A stretch of 64,000 nt of DNA from Amycolatopsis pithecellobii (GTDB lineage Bacteria > Actinomycetota > Actinomycetes > Mycobacteriales > Pseudonocardiaceae): assembly GCF_009707865.1 (NCBI RefSeq), contig NZ_WMBA01000013.1, forward strand, positions 1 to 64,000, given 5' to 3'. The notes beneath the pieces were generated by a model. The model did no database searches. It was not told the DNA's origin and saw nothing but the letters and a program-made list of their open reading frames with translations. The translations under genes and the position numbers were made by a program. Position 1 is the first letter of the stretch. Each line of letters begins with the position of its first letter. Below are positions 44,263 through 53,323 of the stretch, in pieces.

Positions 44263-45456
44263 ATGTCGTCGGACAACTCGCTCGATTTCGACTGGGTGCA
44301 CCTGGCCTACGATGAATCGGCAGCGTTCACCGAAACCTACGGCTTCGCGGGAAACCAGGGCGCGGTCAACCTCGAGGGGATACTGATACGTCCGCACGGC
44401 GTGCCGTCCCGCACGCTCTACGTGATGATGCACCCCGCGTCGACTCTCCAGCTGCTGCCTGTTCCACGGGCGATGGCGGCTGCCGGCGCACACGTTCTGT
44501 GCGCCGGCAGCCGCTACGCCCGCAACGACACCGCGTGTGTGCTGGAGAAGGTTCTGCTCGATCTCGGAGCCTATATCTCGCATGCGAAAAACGTGTGGGA
44601 ATACGAGCAAATCGTGCTCCTTGGCTGGAGTGGTGGTGGCTCGCTCGCGCTCTTCTACCAGTCACAGGCCGAACATCCCAGCATCACGCACACTCCGGCA
44701 GGCGACCCGGTGGACATCACGAGTGCCGGCCTGATGCCCGCGGACGCCGTCGTTTTCCAGGCCGCACATATCTCACGTGCGCGGATGCTTTCCGAGATGA
44801 TCGACCCCTCGGTCCGCAACGAGCTCGATCCCGATGACCGGGACCCTGAGCTCGACATCTATGCCCCCGGCAATCCGAACCGCCCGCCATACCCGGCCGA
44901 GTTCGTGTCCCGATATCGGGCCGCCCAGCTGGACCGGGTGCGGCGGATCACGGCGGGGGTGAAGCAGCAGCTCAACCAGCTGAGGCAGCTCGGTACCGGG
45001 GAAGTGGAACGCGGCTTCGTCACACACCGGACGCTGGCCGACCCACGGTTCCTCGATGCGACACTCGATCCGAATGGCAGGCGGCCTGACTGGTGTTACC
45101 TCGGCAAGCCGGAAACGGTGAACAACGGGCCTGTGGGGCTGGCACGTTTTTCGACACTGCGCGCCTGGCTGTCGCAATGGTCGATCGACGACACCAACGC
45201 TGATGGTCTGCGTAGCGCTTCCCGGATCAGTGTCCCATTCCTTGCCATCGAGAACAGCGCTGACGACGCGGTTCCCGAGCCGCATATCCGGTCCGTGTTC
45301 GAGGCGGCGGCATCGCGGGACAAACAGTTCGTGACCATCGAGGGGGCCACGCACTATTACGCCGGTCAGGCCGGCAAGCTCGAGGAGGTGACCCGAATCT
45401 CGATGGATTGGGCCCGCGAGCAGGCAAATCGCGGCAGGCAAGGTCCTCGAGGGTGA
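44263..45456 (+). CDS. Alpha/beta hydrolase of the aromatic catabolic island
   Basis: A 397-residue hydrolase. The nucleophile lies in LLGWSGGGSLALF (about 117-129), an oxyanion region in VMMHPASTLQLLPVP, and the late His in EGATHYYAGQAGKL. The acid is probably Asp in ENSADDAVPEPH. The insertion between nucleophile and acid is long (about 180 residues), larger than in meta-cleavage hydrolases, so an esterase or amidase is also possible. It is co-directional with the VOC gene and ends 1 bp before the end of the convergent LuxR gene. Confidence 0.78.
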   Translation: MSSDNSLDFDWVHLAYDESAAFTETYGFAGNQGAVNLEGILIRPHGVPSRTLYVMMHPASTLQLLPVPRAMAAAGAHVLCAGSRYARNDTACVLEKVLLDLGAYISHAKNVWEYEQIVLLGWSGGGSLALFYQSQAEHPSITHTPAGDPVDITSAGLMPADAVVFQAAHISRARMLSEMIDPSVRNELDPDDRDPELDIYAPGNPNRPPYPAEFVSRYRAAQLDRVRRITAGVKQQLNQLRQLGTGEVERGFVTHRTLADPRFLDATLDPNGRRPDWCYLGKPETVNNGPVGLARFSTLRAWLSQWSIDDTNADGLRSASRISVPFLAIENSADDAVPEPHIRSVFEAAASRDKQFVTIEGATHYYAGQAGKLEEVTRISMDWAREQANRGRQGPRG

Positions 45457-45457
45457 A

Positions 45458-46315
45458 CTACGACGTGGCGCGGCTGCCGCCGAGTCCGGCATGTCCGCGG
45501 AGGTAGCGCTCCTCCCAGAGGTCGAGATACCACAGGAGCAGTTCGCGTTGCGTCGTGATCTCCAGCCGCTGGTAGGCGCGCTTGCGGTAGGTGGTCGCCG
45601 TCTCGTCACCGATATGGAGATCGATCGCGATGTCGTTCGACGACATACCGTAGAGAATGCGTGCGCAGACCTGCTTCTCGCGGGGGCTCAGGGGAATCCG
45701 GCTGTTCGTAAGGCAGTTCTCGATCTGATCCAGGGAAGTCAGTGCCCGGCGAAGGTTCAGGTCCTGGCGAAGTACGCCGACATGTTTGTCGATGATCGCC
45801 AGCAGCACCGACGAGACCTCGTGTACCTGCCGGAGATCCTCGCCGCCGAATATGCCGGCCTTCGAGGTGCGTAACACGCTCAGGCCGATGACCCCCGTCG
45901 CCGAGCGGCCGCACAACAGAACCCGGTCGCAGACGCCGGCCCTCGTGTACAACCGGTCACGGTAGGCCACATCGGGAAGCTCCCGGACCGCCATGTGTAC
46001 CACACTGGACGTGTGCCGCCCGGTGAGTTGCTTGCGGGACTGGAGGATCATCGGGTCACTCTTCCACCGCTGGCCCTCGAGATAGAGCCGAGCCTGCCGC
46101 TGCGCGACATCGATGCTGTTCAGGCCGGCCGTGGTGACCATCTGCCCACCGAGGGAGTTCAGGTGGAATACCGTGCAATAGTCGGCGCCGCACACGTCGT
46201 GCAGCAGCGCGAGAAGCCGGTTACCGAAGTCCCGCTCACCGATGCCGTCGACAAGGCCGGCCAAGCCGGCCGGCGAGGAACTGATGGGCGGCTCGGCAGA
46301 AACCACGAATGTCAT
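45458..46315 (-). CDS. LuxR-family regulator
   Basis: A 285-residue regulator. The N-terminal 190 residues form a GAF/PAS-like sensor (DYCTVFHLNSLGGQ near 45-60); the C-terminal LuxR helix-turn-helix is LSPREKQVCARILYGMSSNDIAIDLHI, ending TATTYRKRAYQRLEI (about 215-265). It sits between the VOC/hydrolase genes and the ferredoxin/reductase genes and likely regulates the aromatic island. A perfect 15-bp hairpin separates it from the ferredoxin gene, so it has its own promoter or depends on read-through. The ATG at 46315 is the first with family-like sequence after it. Confidence 0.85.
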   Translation of the reverse strand: MTFVVSAEPPISSSPAGLAGLVDGIGERDFGNRLLALLHDVCGADYCTVFHLNSLGGQMVTTAGLNSIDVAQRQARLYLEGQRWKSDPMILQSRKQLTGRHTSSVVHMAVRELPDVAYRDRLYTRAGVCDRVLLCGRSATGVIGLSVLRTSKAGIFGGEDLRQVHEVSSVLLAIIDKHVGVLRQDLNLRRALTSLDQIENCLTNSRIPLSPREKQVCARILYGMSSNDIAIDLHIGDETATTYRKRAYQRLEITTQRELLLWYLDLWEERYLRGHAGLGGSRATS

Positions 46316-46384
46316 GGGCCACCAGCCTTCCTGATCTCCGTTGACCTGCTGGGACGGGCATCCGACGTTAACAAGGAGGGCGTG

Positions 46385-46420
46385 CCTGGTGCTGTCCCCT
46401 GCCAGGGGGACAGCACCAGG
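46385..46420 (-). terminator. Perfect 15-bp hairpin after the ferredoxin gene
   Basis: CCTGGTGCTGTCCCC (46385-46399) pairs perfectly with GGGGACAGCACCAGG (46406-46420) around a 6-nt loop. It starts 2 nt after the ferredoxin stop and precedes the LuxR gene on the same strand. No U-tract follows, so it may be a U-less terminator or an mRNA-stabilising element. Confidence 0.65.
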
Positions 46421-46422
46421 CT

Positions 46423-46740
46423 TCAGTCTTCCGGAGCGATGGTGACGTTGAGGCCATCGAGGTCCTCGGAGAACGGGATCTGGCAGGCGAGGCGGGAGGT
46501 GGGGCGACGGTGATCGCTGCTTTCGAGCAGGTCGGATTCGTCCTCGCTCTGCGGCGGAAGGAGGTTCGAGCATTCCGGGTCCACATAGACGTGGCACGTG
46601 GCGCAGGAGAGGCAACCACCGCAGAGCGCGAGAAGCTCGTCGATCCCGTTGTCGCGAATCAACTCCATGACCGAAAGGCCGTCCACCCCCACCACGGTGT
46701 GCTCGTGGCCGTCGCGATCGGTCACCACAATCTTGCTCAT
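46423..46740 (-). CDS. 2Fe-2S ferredoxin (putidaredoxin type)
   Basis: A 105-residue adrenodoxin/putidaredoxin-type ferredoxin. The cluster ligands are Cys40, Cys46, Cys49 and Cys86 (C-x5-C-x2-C then LACQIP); an additional Cys43 lies between the first two. It carries electrons from the neighbouring FAD reductase to an oxygenase. The divergent Rieske oxygenase is the obvious partner, though Rieske demethylases more often use a fused reductase; here a separate three-component system is implied. The start follows the reductase stop by 3 bp. Confidence 0.93.
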   Translation of the reverse strand: MSKIVVTDRDGHEHTVVGVDGLSVMELIRDNGIDELLALCGGCLSCATCHVYVDPECSNLLPPQSEDESDLLESSDHRRPTSRLACQIPFSEDLDGLNVTIAPED

Positions 46741-46743
46741 GTG

Positions 46744-47994
46744 TCATCCATTCCCACGTGTTTCGAGCATCTGCTTGAGCGGTTCGCCGACGTCGGCAAG
46801 CCGCTCCGGTGCCACTTCGGCCCCGTGGAGCACGAGGGCGCGTCCCTGGACGTAGTCCTTGACGGCATTGACGCAGTCGAGTGCGATCACCCGGCCTCGT
46901 CTCAGATATACAACCGAGAAACTCCGGGTTTCCGGGTCGCCGCGGAGCACCTCCTGGTCGTATCCGGCCGACAGCCCTACCGTCTGGAGCTTGAGATCGA
47001 ACTGGTTCGACCAGAACCAGGGCACCGCGCGGTATGCGACCTCTTCACCCATGGCGGCTTTCGCGGAGACGAGGGCCATCTCATGGGCGTTCTGCACCGA
47101 TTCCAGCCGGATCTCCCGCCCGTCGGCGAACGGGTTGACGTGCAGTGCGCAGTCCCCGATCGCGAAGATCGAGGGAAGTGACGTGCGGCAGAACTCGTCG
47201 ACCGCGACACCGTCGCCGCCTCGGGCGCCCGCCGCGAGCAAAGGCTCGACCGCGGGCACGATTCCGATCCCGACGATGACCACGTCGGCCGGGAGCACCT
47301 CGCCCGAGGTCAGCCGGACACCACACACACGGCCCGCGGTGCCGTCGATCCGGTCGACGCTGGAGTGGAGCCGGACGTCGACGCCGTGCGCCCGATGCTG
47401 CTCTTCGTAGAAACGCGACAGTTCGCACCCCGCGACACGGGCGAGCACCCGCTCCTGCGTTTCGACCACGGTCACCTGTTTTCCGGTTTTCGCCAGCACC
47501 GCCGCGGCTTCCAGGCCGATGTAGCCGCCACCGATCACCACGACACGGCCGGCCCGCCCCAGGTCGCTCAACAGCCGGTCGACGTCCTTGTAGGACCGCA
47601 CATAGTGCACGCCGGCGAGATCATGCCCAGGACACCTGACCCTTCGCGGGCGGCCCCCGGCGCACCAGATCAACTGCCCATAGCCGATTGTCCGGTCGTC
47701 GTCCATGCGGACGGTCCTGCGGACCGGATCCACCGCGCCCACCCGATGCCCCAGGTAGATCTCGACGTGGCGATTGTGCCAGTACGAAGGTGCGCGGATC
47801 AGAAGCCGGGTGACGTCCTTCTGCCCGGCTAGGTACTCCTTCGACAGTGGTGGCCGCTCATAGGGGAGCACGTCCTCGTCACCGACGATCGCCAGGGTGC
47901 CGTTGAATCCTCGCTGCCGAAGCGTGGTGGCCGCATGCGCTCCGCCATGCCCGCCGCCGACGATCAGGATGTCGAAGCAAGCGTTCGAGGTCAC
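46744..47994 (-). CDS. FAD-dependent ferredoxin reductase
   Basis: A 416-residue reductase of the BphA4/putidaredoxin reductase class. The FAD loop is ILIVGGGHGGAHAA at the N-terminus, the NADH loop VVVIGGGYIGLEAAAVL near residue 145, and IFAIGDCA near 270 completes FAD binding. It reduces the adjacent 2Fe-2S ferredoxin from NAD(P)H. The GTG at 47994 is preferred to the adjacent TTG at 47997; the ribosome binding site is weak. It is the first gene of a two-gene minus-strand operon, divergent from the Rieske oxygenase, with a shared 236-bp control region. Confidence 0.93.
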   Translation of the reverse strand: MTSNACFDILIVGGGHGGAHAATTLRQRGFNGTLAIVGDEDVLPYERPPLSKEYLAGQKDVTRLLIRAPSYWHNRHVEIYLGHRVGAVDPVRRTVRMDDDRTIGYGQLIWCAGGRPRRVRCPGHDLAGVHYVRSYKDVDRLLSDLGRAGRVVVIGGGYIGLEAAAVLAKTGKQVTVVETQERVLARVAGCELSRFYEEQHRAHGVDVRLHSSVDRIDGTAGRVCGVRLTSGEVLPADVVIVGIGIVPAVEPLLAAGARGGDGVAVDEFCRTSLPSIFAIGDCALHVNPFADGREIRLESVQNAHEMALVSAKAAMGEEVAYRAVPWFWSNQFDLKLQTVGLSAGYDQEVLRGDPETRSFSVVYLRRGRVIALDCVNAVKDYVQGRALVLHGAEVAPERLADVGEPLKQMLETRGNG

Positions 47995-48016
47995 CAAAAC
48001 CGTTGCCCGCCTTATC

Positions 48017-48042
48017 GAACTGAATACTGTGCCGTTCGGTTC
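48017..48042. promoter_or_regulatory. Inverted repeat in the reductase/Rieske divergent promoter region
   Basis: GAACTGAA (48017-48024) and TTCGGTTC (48035-48042) are inverted copies with one mismatch and a 10-nt spacer, close to the reductase start in the 236-bp gap. The arms are about two helical turns apart, as for a dimeric regulator such as the LuxR protein encoded next door. Binding is inferred. Confidence 0.45.
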
Positions 48043-48230
48043 AGGCGGGAAGTCTAAAGCGGCCTCGCGGCGGGTGAAGACCCCTGCGACGGGGACGGGA
48101 CAGCGCGGCCGACCTGCGCCGTCCCGACGCGGGGGGACTCCCGCCGGCGCCTTTTGTGGTTAGCCTCCCGTATCGGTTCTGGTCATCGAATCCCAGGCCT
48201 TGATTCCCAGCCTCATCGAGGAGGATGACG

Positions 48231-49283
48231 ATGCTGAAGAACACCTGGTATGCCGCGGCGTGGTCGGACGAACTGGTCCACGGCCGGCCTTTGGGGCGGC
48301 GATTTCTGAACGAGCCAGTGGTCATGTTCCGGCAAGCGGACGGCACACCTGTGGCGTTGAGCGACCTTTGCCCACACCGGTTCGCACCGCTGCATCGGGG
48401 CAAGCAGGTGGGCGATGTCATCCAGTGCGGTTACCACGGCCTGGAGTTCGGCGCTGACGGCCGGTGCGTACGCAATCCTCATGGCAAGGGCGTGCCTTCG
48501 GGTGCCCGCGTGCGCCGTTATCCCATGGTCGAGCGGTACAACCTGCTGTGGATCTGGCCGGGTGCGGGAGAACCAGACGACACCCTGATTCCCGGCGAAT
48601 TCGCGTTCCTCACCGAAAGCGGGCGCGCGCACAATCGTGGATACATCAATGCGAATGCCAACTATCTGCTCATGCTCGACAATTTGATGGACGTCTCGCA
48701 CGCGCTGTATCTGCATTCGGGCAGCCTCACCACCGAGGACATGCGGCAGAACTACGAACCCAAGGTCGGCATCGAGGACGGTGTGACGAAGCTGGTCATC
48801 AACCAGTACGAGGTCGTTCCGCCGCCGTTCTGGGCGGCCGCGCTTCCGCCCGGGACCGAGCGCGTCGACGTGCGTGAGACCTCGCACGGGCACATGCCGT
48901 CCTTGGTGATGCACGAGATGGTGTACAGCCAGGTTGGCCGGCCCCCGTACAGCGAAGGCGGGGTTTCCTCCCGATCGGCGCATTTGTACACGCCCGAGAC
49001 CGACGGCACGACGCACTATTTCTACTGCCTTTCCCGGGACTTCCACCGCGACGATGCCGAAGTCCACGAAAAGATCAGTGCGGAGCTCCACCGGATCTTC
49101 ACGACCGAGGACGTGCCGATGATCGAGGCACAACAACGTCTCATCGGCGACCGGGACCTGATGTCGATGAAACCGGCGCTGATCCACACCGACAAGGCAT
49201 CGGTGTTGATGCGCAGGCACCTCGCCGGGCTCATCGAAAAGGAGAAGGCCGCTGCCGGCGAGCTGGCCGGTGCGAACCATTGA
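48231..49283 (+). CDS. Rieske non-heme iron oxygenase (VanA/dicamba demethylase-like)
   Basis: A 350-residue oxygenase alpha subunit. The Rieske centre is C47-P-H49 and C66-G-Y-H69; the mononuclear iron site has D154, H157 and H162 in DVSHALYLH. Length and N-terminus (LKNTWYAAAW) resemble vanillate and dicamba O-demethylases, which use a single alpha subunit. It therefore probably O- or N-demethylates, or hydroxylates, an aromatic acid. GAGGAGG at 48218-48224 with 6-nt spacing selects the ATG at 48231 over that at 48225. It heads the long plus-strand catabolic operon. Confidence 0.9.
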   Translation: MLKNTWYAAAWSDELVHGRPLGRRFLNEPVVMFRQADGTPVALSDLCPHRFAPLHRGKQVGDVIQCGYHGLEFGADGRCVRNPHGKGVPSGARVRRYPMVERYNLLWIWPGAGEPDDTLIPGEFAFLTESGRAHNRGYINANANYLLMLDNLMDVSHALYLHSGSLTTEDMRQNYEPKVGIEDGVTKLVINQYEVVPPPFWAAALPPGTERVDVRETSHGHMPSLVMHEMVYSQVGRPPYSEGGVSSRSAHLYTPETDGTTHYFYCLSRDFHRDDAEVHEKISAELHRIFTTEDVPMIEAQQRLIGDRDLMSMKPALIHTDKASVLMRRHLAGLIEKEKAAAGELAGANH

Positions 49284-49318
49284 GGTCAGCGGAGGGAACG
49301 CGAAGCGAGACATGCACC

Positions 49319-51037
49319 ATGGACGATCGCACGCACACGCCGGTTCTGATCGCCGGAGGCGGGCCGGTCGGCCTCGCACTGGCGCTCGACCTCGGCCGGC
49401 GGGGAATTGCTTCCACGCTCGTCGAGCGCGATCCTGGCACCGGGACCGAGCTGCTGGCCAAGGCGGACCTGCTCAACGAGCGCAGCATGGAATTCTGCCG
49501 GCTTCTCGGAATCGCCGACGAGGTCGCCAATTCCGGCTTTCCCGATGATGTGCCACGCGACACCGTGTACTGCACTTCGCTGAACGGCTATCTCATCGGC
49601 CGCGAACCGCTCCCGTCCACAAAGGAGAGGCCACTGCCGCCGCAGACGCCCGAGATGCACCGGCGATGCCCGCAGTTCCTGTTCGATCCGTTGCTGGCGC
49701 GTGCCGTCGCTCGGCGAGGCATGACCGATCTGCGGTACAGCACCGAACTCGAGTCGTTCGTCCAGGACGATGACGGCGTGACCTGCGTGGTGCGGAGGAC
49801 GGATGACCGGTCGCGCCAGGAAGTTCGGGCGCGGTATCTGGTGGGATGTGACGGCTTGACCTCCGGGGTGCGCAAGGCACTGGGAATCTCGTTCGGCGGT
49901 GTCCAGCTGGACTATTCGGTCAGTGTGGTGGTGCGGGCTGAGCAACTGACGCGCTTCCACCCCTTCGGTATGGCGGAACGGTACATGTTCATCGGTCCGG
50001 AGGGCACCTGGGCGAACCTGACCTCCGTCGACGGGCGGTCGCTGTTCAGGTTCACGATGGTCGGATCCGAGGAGAAGCTGGACCCCGACCACCTCGACAT
50101 GCACGCACTGCTGCGGCGCGCCTTCGGCCGGCCCGATATCCCCTACGAGCTCATGCGGGTCATGCCGTTCCGGCGTAGCCAGTTCACCGCGGAGCGATTC
50201 CACTGTGGACGGGTGTTCCTCGCTGGCGACGCGGCCCACACCATGTCGCCGACCGGTGGGCACGGCCTGAACACCGGGCTGGGGGATGTGACGGATCTGG
50301 GCTGGATCCTTGAGGCATCGGTGCGTGGCTGGGGCGGCCCGGCGCTGGCCGGTGCCTACACCGCGGAGCGCAGGCCGGTCGCCTTACGCAACGGCTCCAG
50401 TTCGACCCGGAACTACGCCGCGTGGGTCGATCGCGAAGGACGGGAACTGGTACTGGAGCCCGGGCCGGAGGCCGATGCCCAGCGCGAGGCACTGGGCCGG
50501 ACACTCACCGAGAAACTGAAGCAGGAATGGCATTCATTCGGTATCGCCATGGGCTACGACTACGCCGGCTCACCGGTCATAGTCCCGGACGGCTCGTCCG
50601 CGCCGCCGGACGAACCCAGCAGCTATGTCCAGACTGCACGCCCCGGCCACCGCGCGCCCCACGCCTGGCTACCGGACGGCAGGTCGATCATCGACCTCTT
50701 CGGCGGGGGGTTCGTCCTTCTGCGCTTCGGCACGGATGCCGCGGCGACCGGCGCGATCGAGAGCGCGGCGCGGAGCGCGGGGATGCCGCTCGAGTGCCTG
50801 ACGATGACCGACCCTCATCTCGCGGCTCTCTACGAACGCAGGCTGGTGCTGGTTCGCCCGGACGGAATGGTCGCCTGGCGCGGAGACACGGCACCGGAAG
50901 ATGCACAAGCCCTTGTGGACCACGTCCGCGGCGCGGCGAAGACACCCGCTGGGGCTGATCGAGAAGGAGAAACGCATGGCACAGCGCACTTTCGCGGTGG
51001 CACCGGGAATCCCGTCGGCTCGGCACAGCGTCACTGA
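49319..51037 (+). CDS. FAD-dependent aromatic hydroxylase (MhpA/PheA-like)
   Basis: A 572-residue class A flavoprotein monooxygenase. GGGPVG at residues 13-18, GCDG near 180 and LAGDAAHTMSPTGGHGLNTGLGDV near 300 are the three FAD motifs; a C-terminal thioredoxin-like domain (IDLFGGGFVLLRFG, about 460-560) is present, as in phenol-hydroxylase relatives. It is likely to hydroxylate the ring of the demethylated substrate. It contains a TTA codon (50384-50386). The 3' 62 bp overlap the next small gene. The ATG at 49319 is in the position expected for the family. Confidence 0.9.
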   Translation: MDDRTHTPVLIAGGGPVGLALALDLGRRGIASTLVERDPGTGTELLAKADLLNERSMEFCRLLGIADEVANSGFPDDVPRDTVYCTSLNGYLIGREPLPSTKERPLPPQTPEMHRRCPQFLFDPLLARAVARRGMTDLRYSTELESFVQDDDGVTCVVRRTDDRSRQEVRARYLVGCDGLTSGVRKALGISFGGVQLDYSVSVVVRAEQLTRFHPFGMAERYMFIGPEGTWANLTSVDGRSLFRFTMVGSEEKLDPDHLDMHALLRRAFGRPDIPYELMRVMPFRRSQFTAERFHCGRVFLAGDAAHTMSPTGGHGLNTGLGDVTDLGWILEASVRGWGGPALAGAYTAERRPVALRNGSSSTRNYAAWVDREGRELVLEPGPEADAQREALGRTLTEKLKQEWHSFGIAMGYDYAGSPVIVPDGSSAPPDEPSSYVQTARPGHRAPHAWLPDGRSIIDLFGGGFVLLRFGTDAAATGAIESAARSAGMPLECLTMTDPHLAALYERRLVLVRPDGMVAWRGDTAPEDAQALVDHVRGAAKTPAGADREGETHGTAHFRGGTGNPVGSAQRH

Positions 51038-51239
51038 AGCCGAACTCCGTGCGGCCGGAGTCGATCTGCTCCGCGACTTTCCCGGATCATCGCCGTCGGA
51101 CTTCCGGAAATACCCGGTCCTTTCCGAAGGGGGCTGGTTTCTGACCATCAAACACCAGCCAACCCTCCGTGTTGTCGACCGTGTGTGCTGGCGCCTGCTC
51201 GGGCCGCTCGAACTGACATCCGAGGGACTCGACATATGA
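50976..51239 (+). CDS. Small conserved-looking protein of unknown function
   Basis: An 87-residue protein that I do not recognise. It starts inside the 3' end of the hydroxylase gene (62-bp overlap, different frame) with an excellent AAGGAG 7 nt before the ATG, and its stop overlaps the HyuA start (ATGA, 51236-51239). That double coupling and its hydrophobic-aromatic pattern (FPGSSPSDFRKYPVL, GGWFLTIKHQPTLRVVDRVCW) argue that it is a real gene. There is one Cys, no signal peptide and no evident motif. It may be an accessory subunit of the hydroxylase or the HyuAB enzyme. Confidence 0.7.
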   Translation: MAQRTFAVAPGIPSARHSVTEAELRAAGVDLLRDFPGSSPSDFRKYPVLSEGGWFLTIKHQPTLRVVDRVCWRLLGPLELTSEGLDI

Positions 51240-53305
51240 AACCGGTCGAGGATGGAGACGAGGCGGACATGACCAAGATGATCGGTGTGGACGTCGGTGG
51301 CACGTTCACCGATGTCGTCGCGATCTCCGGCGGCGAGATCGTCACGGTGAAGGTGCCCACGGTCGTCGGCCGCACCGAGGAGGGAGTGCTGGCCGGCGCG
51401 CGGGAAGCGGGCGTGGGGGACGCCGGCATCTTCAATCACGCCAGTACCCAAGGACTGAACGCGATCATTACCCGGCGATTGCCGAAGATCGGGTTTCTGA
51501 CCACTCTGGGCCATCGGGACATGCTCGACGGCGGTCGTGTGTACCGTCCGGCCGCCGGGCTCACCGATCCGCACTGGCGCAGGTCTTTCGGCGACGCCGG
51601 CCGGCCACTCGTGCCACGCTATCTGCGCCGCGGCATCCGTGAACGCGTTTCCGCTGACGGCACCGTCGTCATACCGCTCGACGAGGACCATGCCCGGACG
51701 CAGCTGCGTGTGCTGAAGCGATGCGGTGTGCAGGGAATCGCGGTCTGCCTGGTGAACTCTTATGTCGACGGCAAGCACGAAAGCCGGCTTCGTGAACTCG
51801 TCGCGGAAGAGCTCGGTACCGTCCCCTGCTCGATCTCGAGCGACGTATCACCGCTTGCGAAGGAATACGCGCGAGCATCGACGACGGTGATCGACGCGTG
51901 CATGCGCATCATTTACGGCCACTACACGGAGCGTCTTCAGGACGGACTTCATGAAAGCGGTTTCCGCGGATCGATCAATTACGCCAATTGCGCGGCGCAA
52001 CTCGCGCCGGTCGAAGCGGCCATGGAACGACCGTTCGAGATCGTGTTCGCCGGGCCGGCCGCCGGCACCATGGCGAGCAGGCATTTCGGCGGCGGCATCG
52101 GAGTCGCACAAATCATCTGCGCCGACGTCGGGGGCACATCCTGCGATTTCAGCGTTATCACGGACGGGCGTTCGACGACCAACACCACGTTCGAACTGGA
52201 GCACGACCTGTCCGTCAACGCGTTGTCGACCGAGATCAGGAGTATCGGGGCCGGCGGCGGAAGTGTCGTGGGTGTGGACGCGGGCGGTGCGATCACGGTC
52301 GGCCCGGCGAGCGCCGGTTCCGATCCGGGCCCGGCGAGCTACGGCCGCGGCGGCACGGTCCCGACCACCACCGACACCTTCCTGCTGATGGGCGTTCTCG
52401 ATCCCGGCGACTTCGCGGCCGGACGGCTGAAACTGGACCGTGCCCTCGCCAGAGAGGCGTTCGATCGCCTCGACACAGCGCTGCCTTTCGAGCAGCGCGT
52501 TCGGTTCGCCTTCCGGATGGCTGTCAACAACATTGCCGAAGGAGTGGTCAATACCGGCGTCCGTCATGGAATCGACACGCGCGATTTCGCCCTGATGGCC
52601 TTCGGCGCGGCCGGCCCGATGCTGCTGCCCGCGGTCCTCGACATCGTCAACTGTGCCGAGTGCATCGTGCCGCCGCATCCCGGGCTGTTCTCCGCGCTCG
52701 GGCTGGTGAGCTCCGACCAGGTTTTCTCCGCCAGCCGTACCGCCTACATCGAGCTGGCCCCGGCGGCCACCGAGACGATCGGTGATCTGTTCGCGGAAAT
52801 GGAGACCAAACTCCGTGAGCGGCTCGGATTCGCACAGCACGAGGTGAGGATCACCCGCAGCTTCGACGGCTATCTCGCCGGGCAGTCGTGGGAAACGCCG
52901 TTCGTCCCGGCGCCTCCGGGGCCGATCGACACCGCGGCAGTCGAGGAGATGGTGTGGAACTTCCACGACACCTACCAGGCTCGCACCGGAAACCGGTTCG
53001 AGGCGCTGGGCGTCGAGGCGGTGACCTTCCGGGTTCAGGCGATCGTCCCGGTCTCGAAGGTGAGCTACCCCATGGCGCCGGCGGCCAGGACACGACCACC
53101 GGTCCCGCGCCGGCGCCGCGAGGTGCGGTACCTCGCCGAGCGACCGATCGAAGCACCGGAATACGAGCGCTCCGATCTGCACCAGGACGACGAGATCCGC
53201 GGCCCGGCGATTGTCCGGGAGTCGCTGTCGACGACGTTCATCGTTCCCGGCCAGGTGATGAAGGTCGGACGGTACGGAGAACTGCGCATCCGCAACACCG
53301 CATGA
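51236..53305 (+). CDS. hyuA: Hydantoinase/oxoprolinase A-family ATP-dependent subunit
   Basis: A 689-residue member of the HyuA family, which includes N-methylhydantoinase A, 5-oxoprolinase, acetone carboxylase beta and acetophenone carboxylase subunits. The actin-like ATP site is GVDVGGTFTDVV near the N-terminus; ADVGGTSCDFSVI and GAGGGSVVGVD follow at about 300 and 345. It forms a complex with the HyuB protein encoded next. It could open a cyclic amide or carboxylate a ketone using ATP. The ATG at 51236 overlaps the previous stop; ATG 51269, with GAGG upstream, is the alternative. Confidence 0.9.
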   Translation: MKPVEDGDEADMTKMIGVDVGGTFTDVVAISGGEIVTVKVPTVVGRTEEGVLAGAREAGVGDAGIFNHASTQGLNAIITRRLPKIGFLTTLGHRDMLDGGRVYRPAAGLTDPHWRRSFGDAGRPLVPRYLRRGIRERVSADGTVVIPLDEDHARTQLRVLKRCGVQGIAVCLVNSYVDGKHESRLRELVAEELGTVPCSISSDVSPLAKEYARASTTVIDACMRIIYGHYTERLQDGLHESGFRGSINYANCAAQLAPVEAAMERPFEIVFAGPAAGTMASRHFGGGIGVAQIICADVGGTSCDFSVITDGRSTTNTTFELEHDLSVNALSTEIRSIGAGGGSVVGVDAGGAITVGPASAGSDPGPASYGRGGTVPTTTDTFLLMGVLDPGDFAAGRLKLDRALAREAFDRLDTALPFEQRVRFAFRMAVNNIAEGVVNTGVRHGIDTRDFALMAFGAAGPMLLPAVLDIVNCAECIVPPHPGLFSALGLVSSDQVFSASRTAYIELAPAATETIGDLFAEMETKLRERLGFAQHEVRITRSFDGYLAGQSWETPFVPAPPGPIDTAAVEEMVWNFHDTYQARTGNRFEALGVEAVTFRVQAIVPVSKVSYPMAPAARTRPPVPRRRREVRYLAERPIEAPEYERSDLHQDDEIRGPAIVRESLSTTFIVPGQVMKVGRYGELRIRNTA

Positions 53306-53323
53306 GAGCAAGGAAACCTGGCA

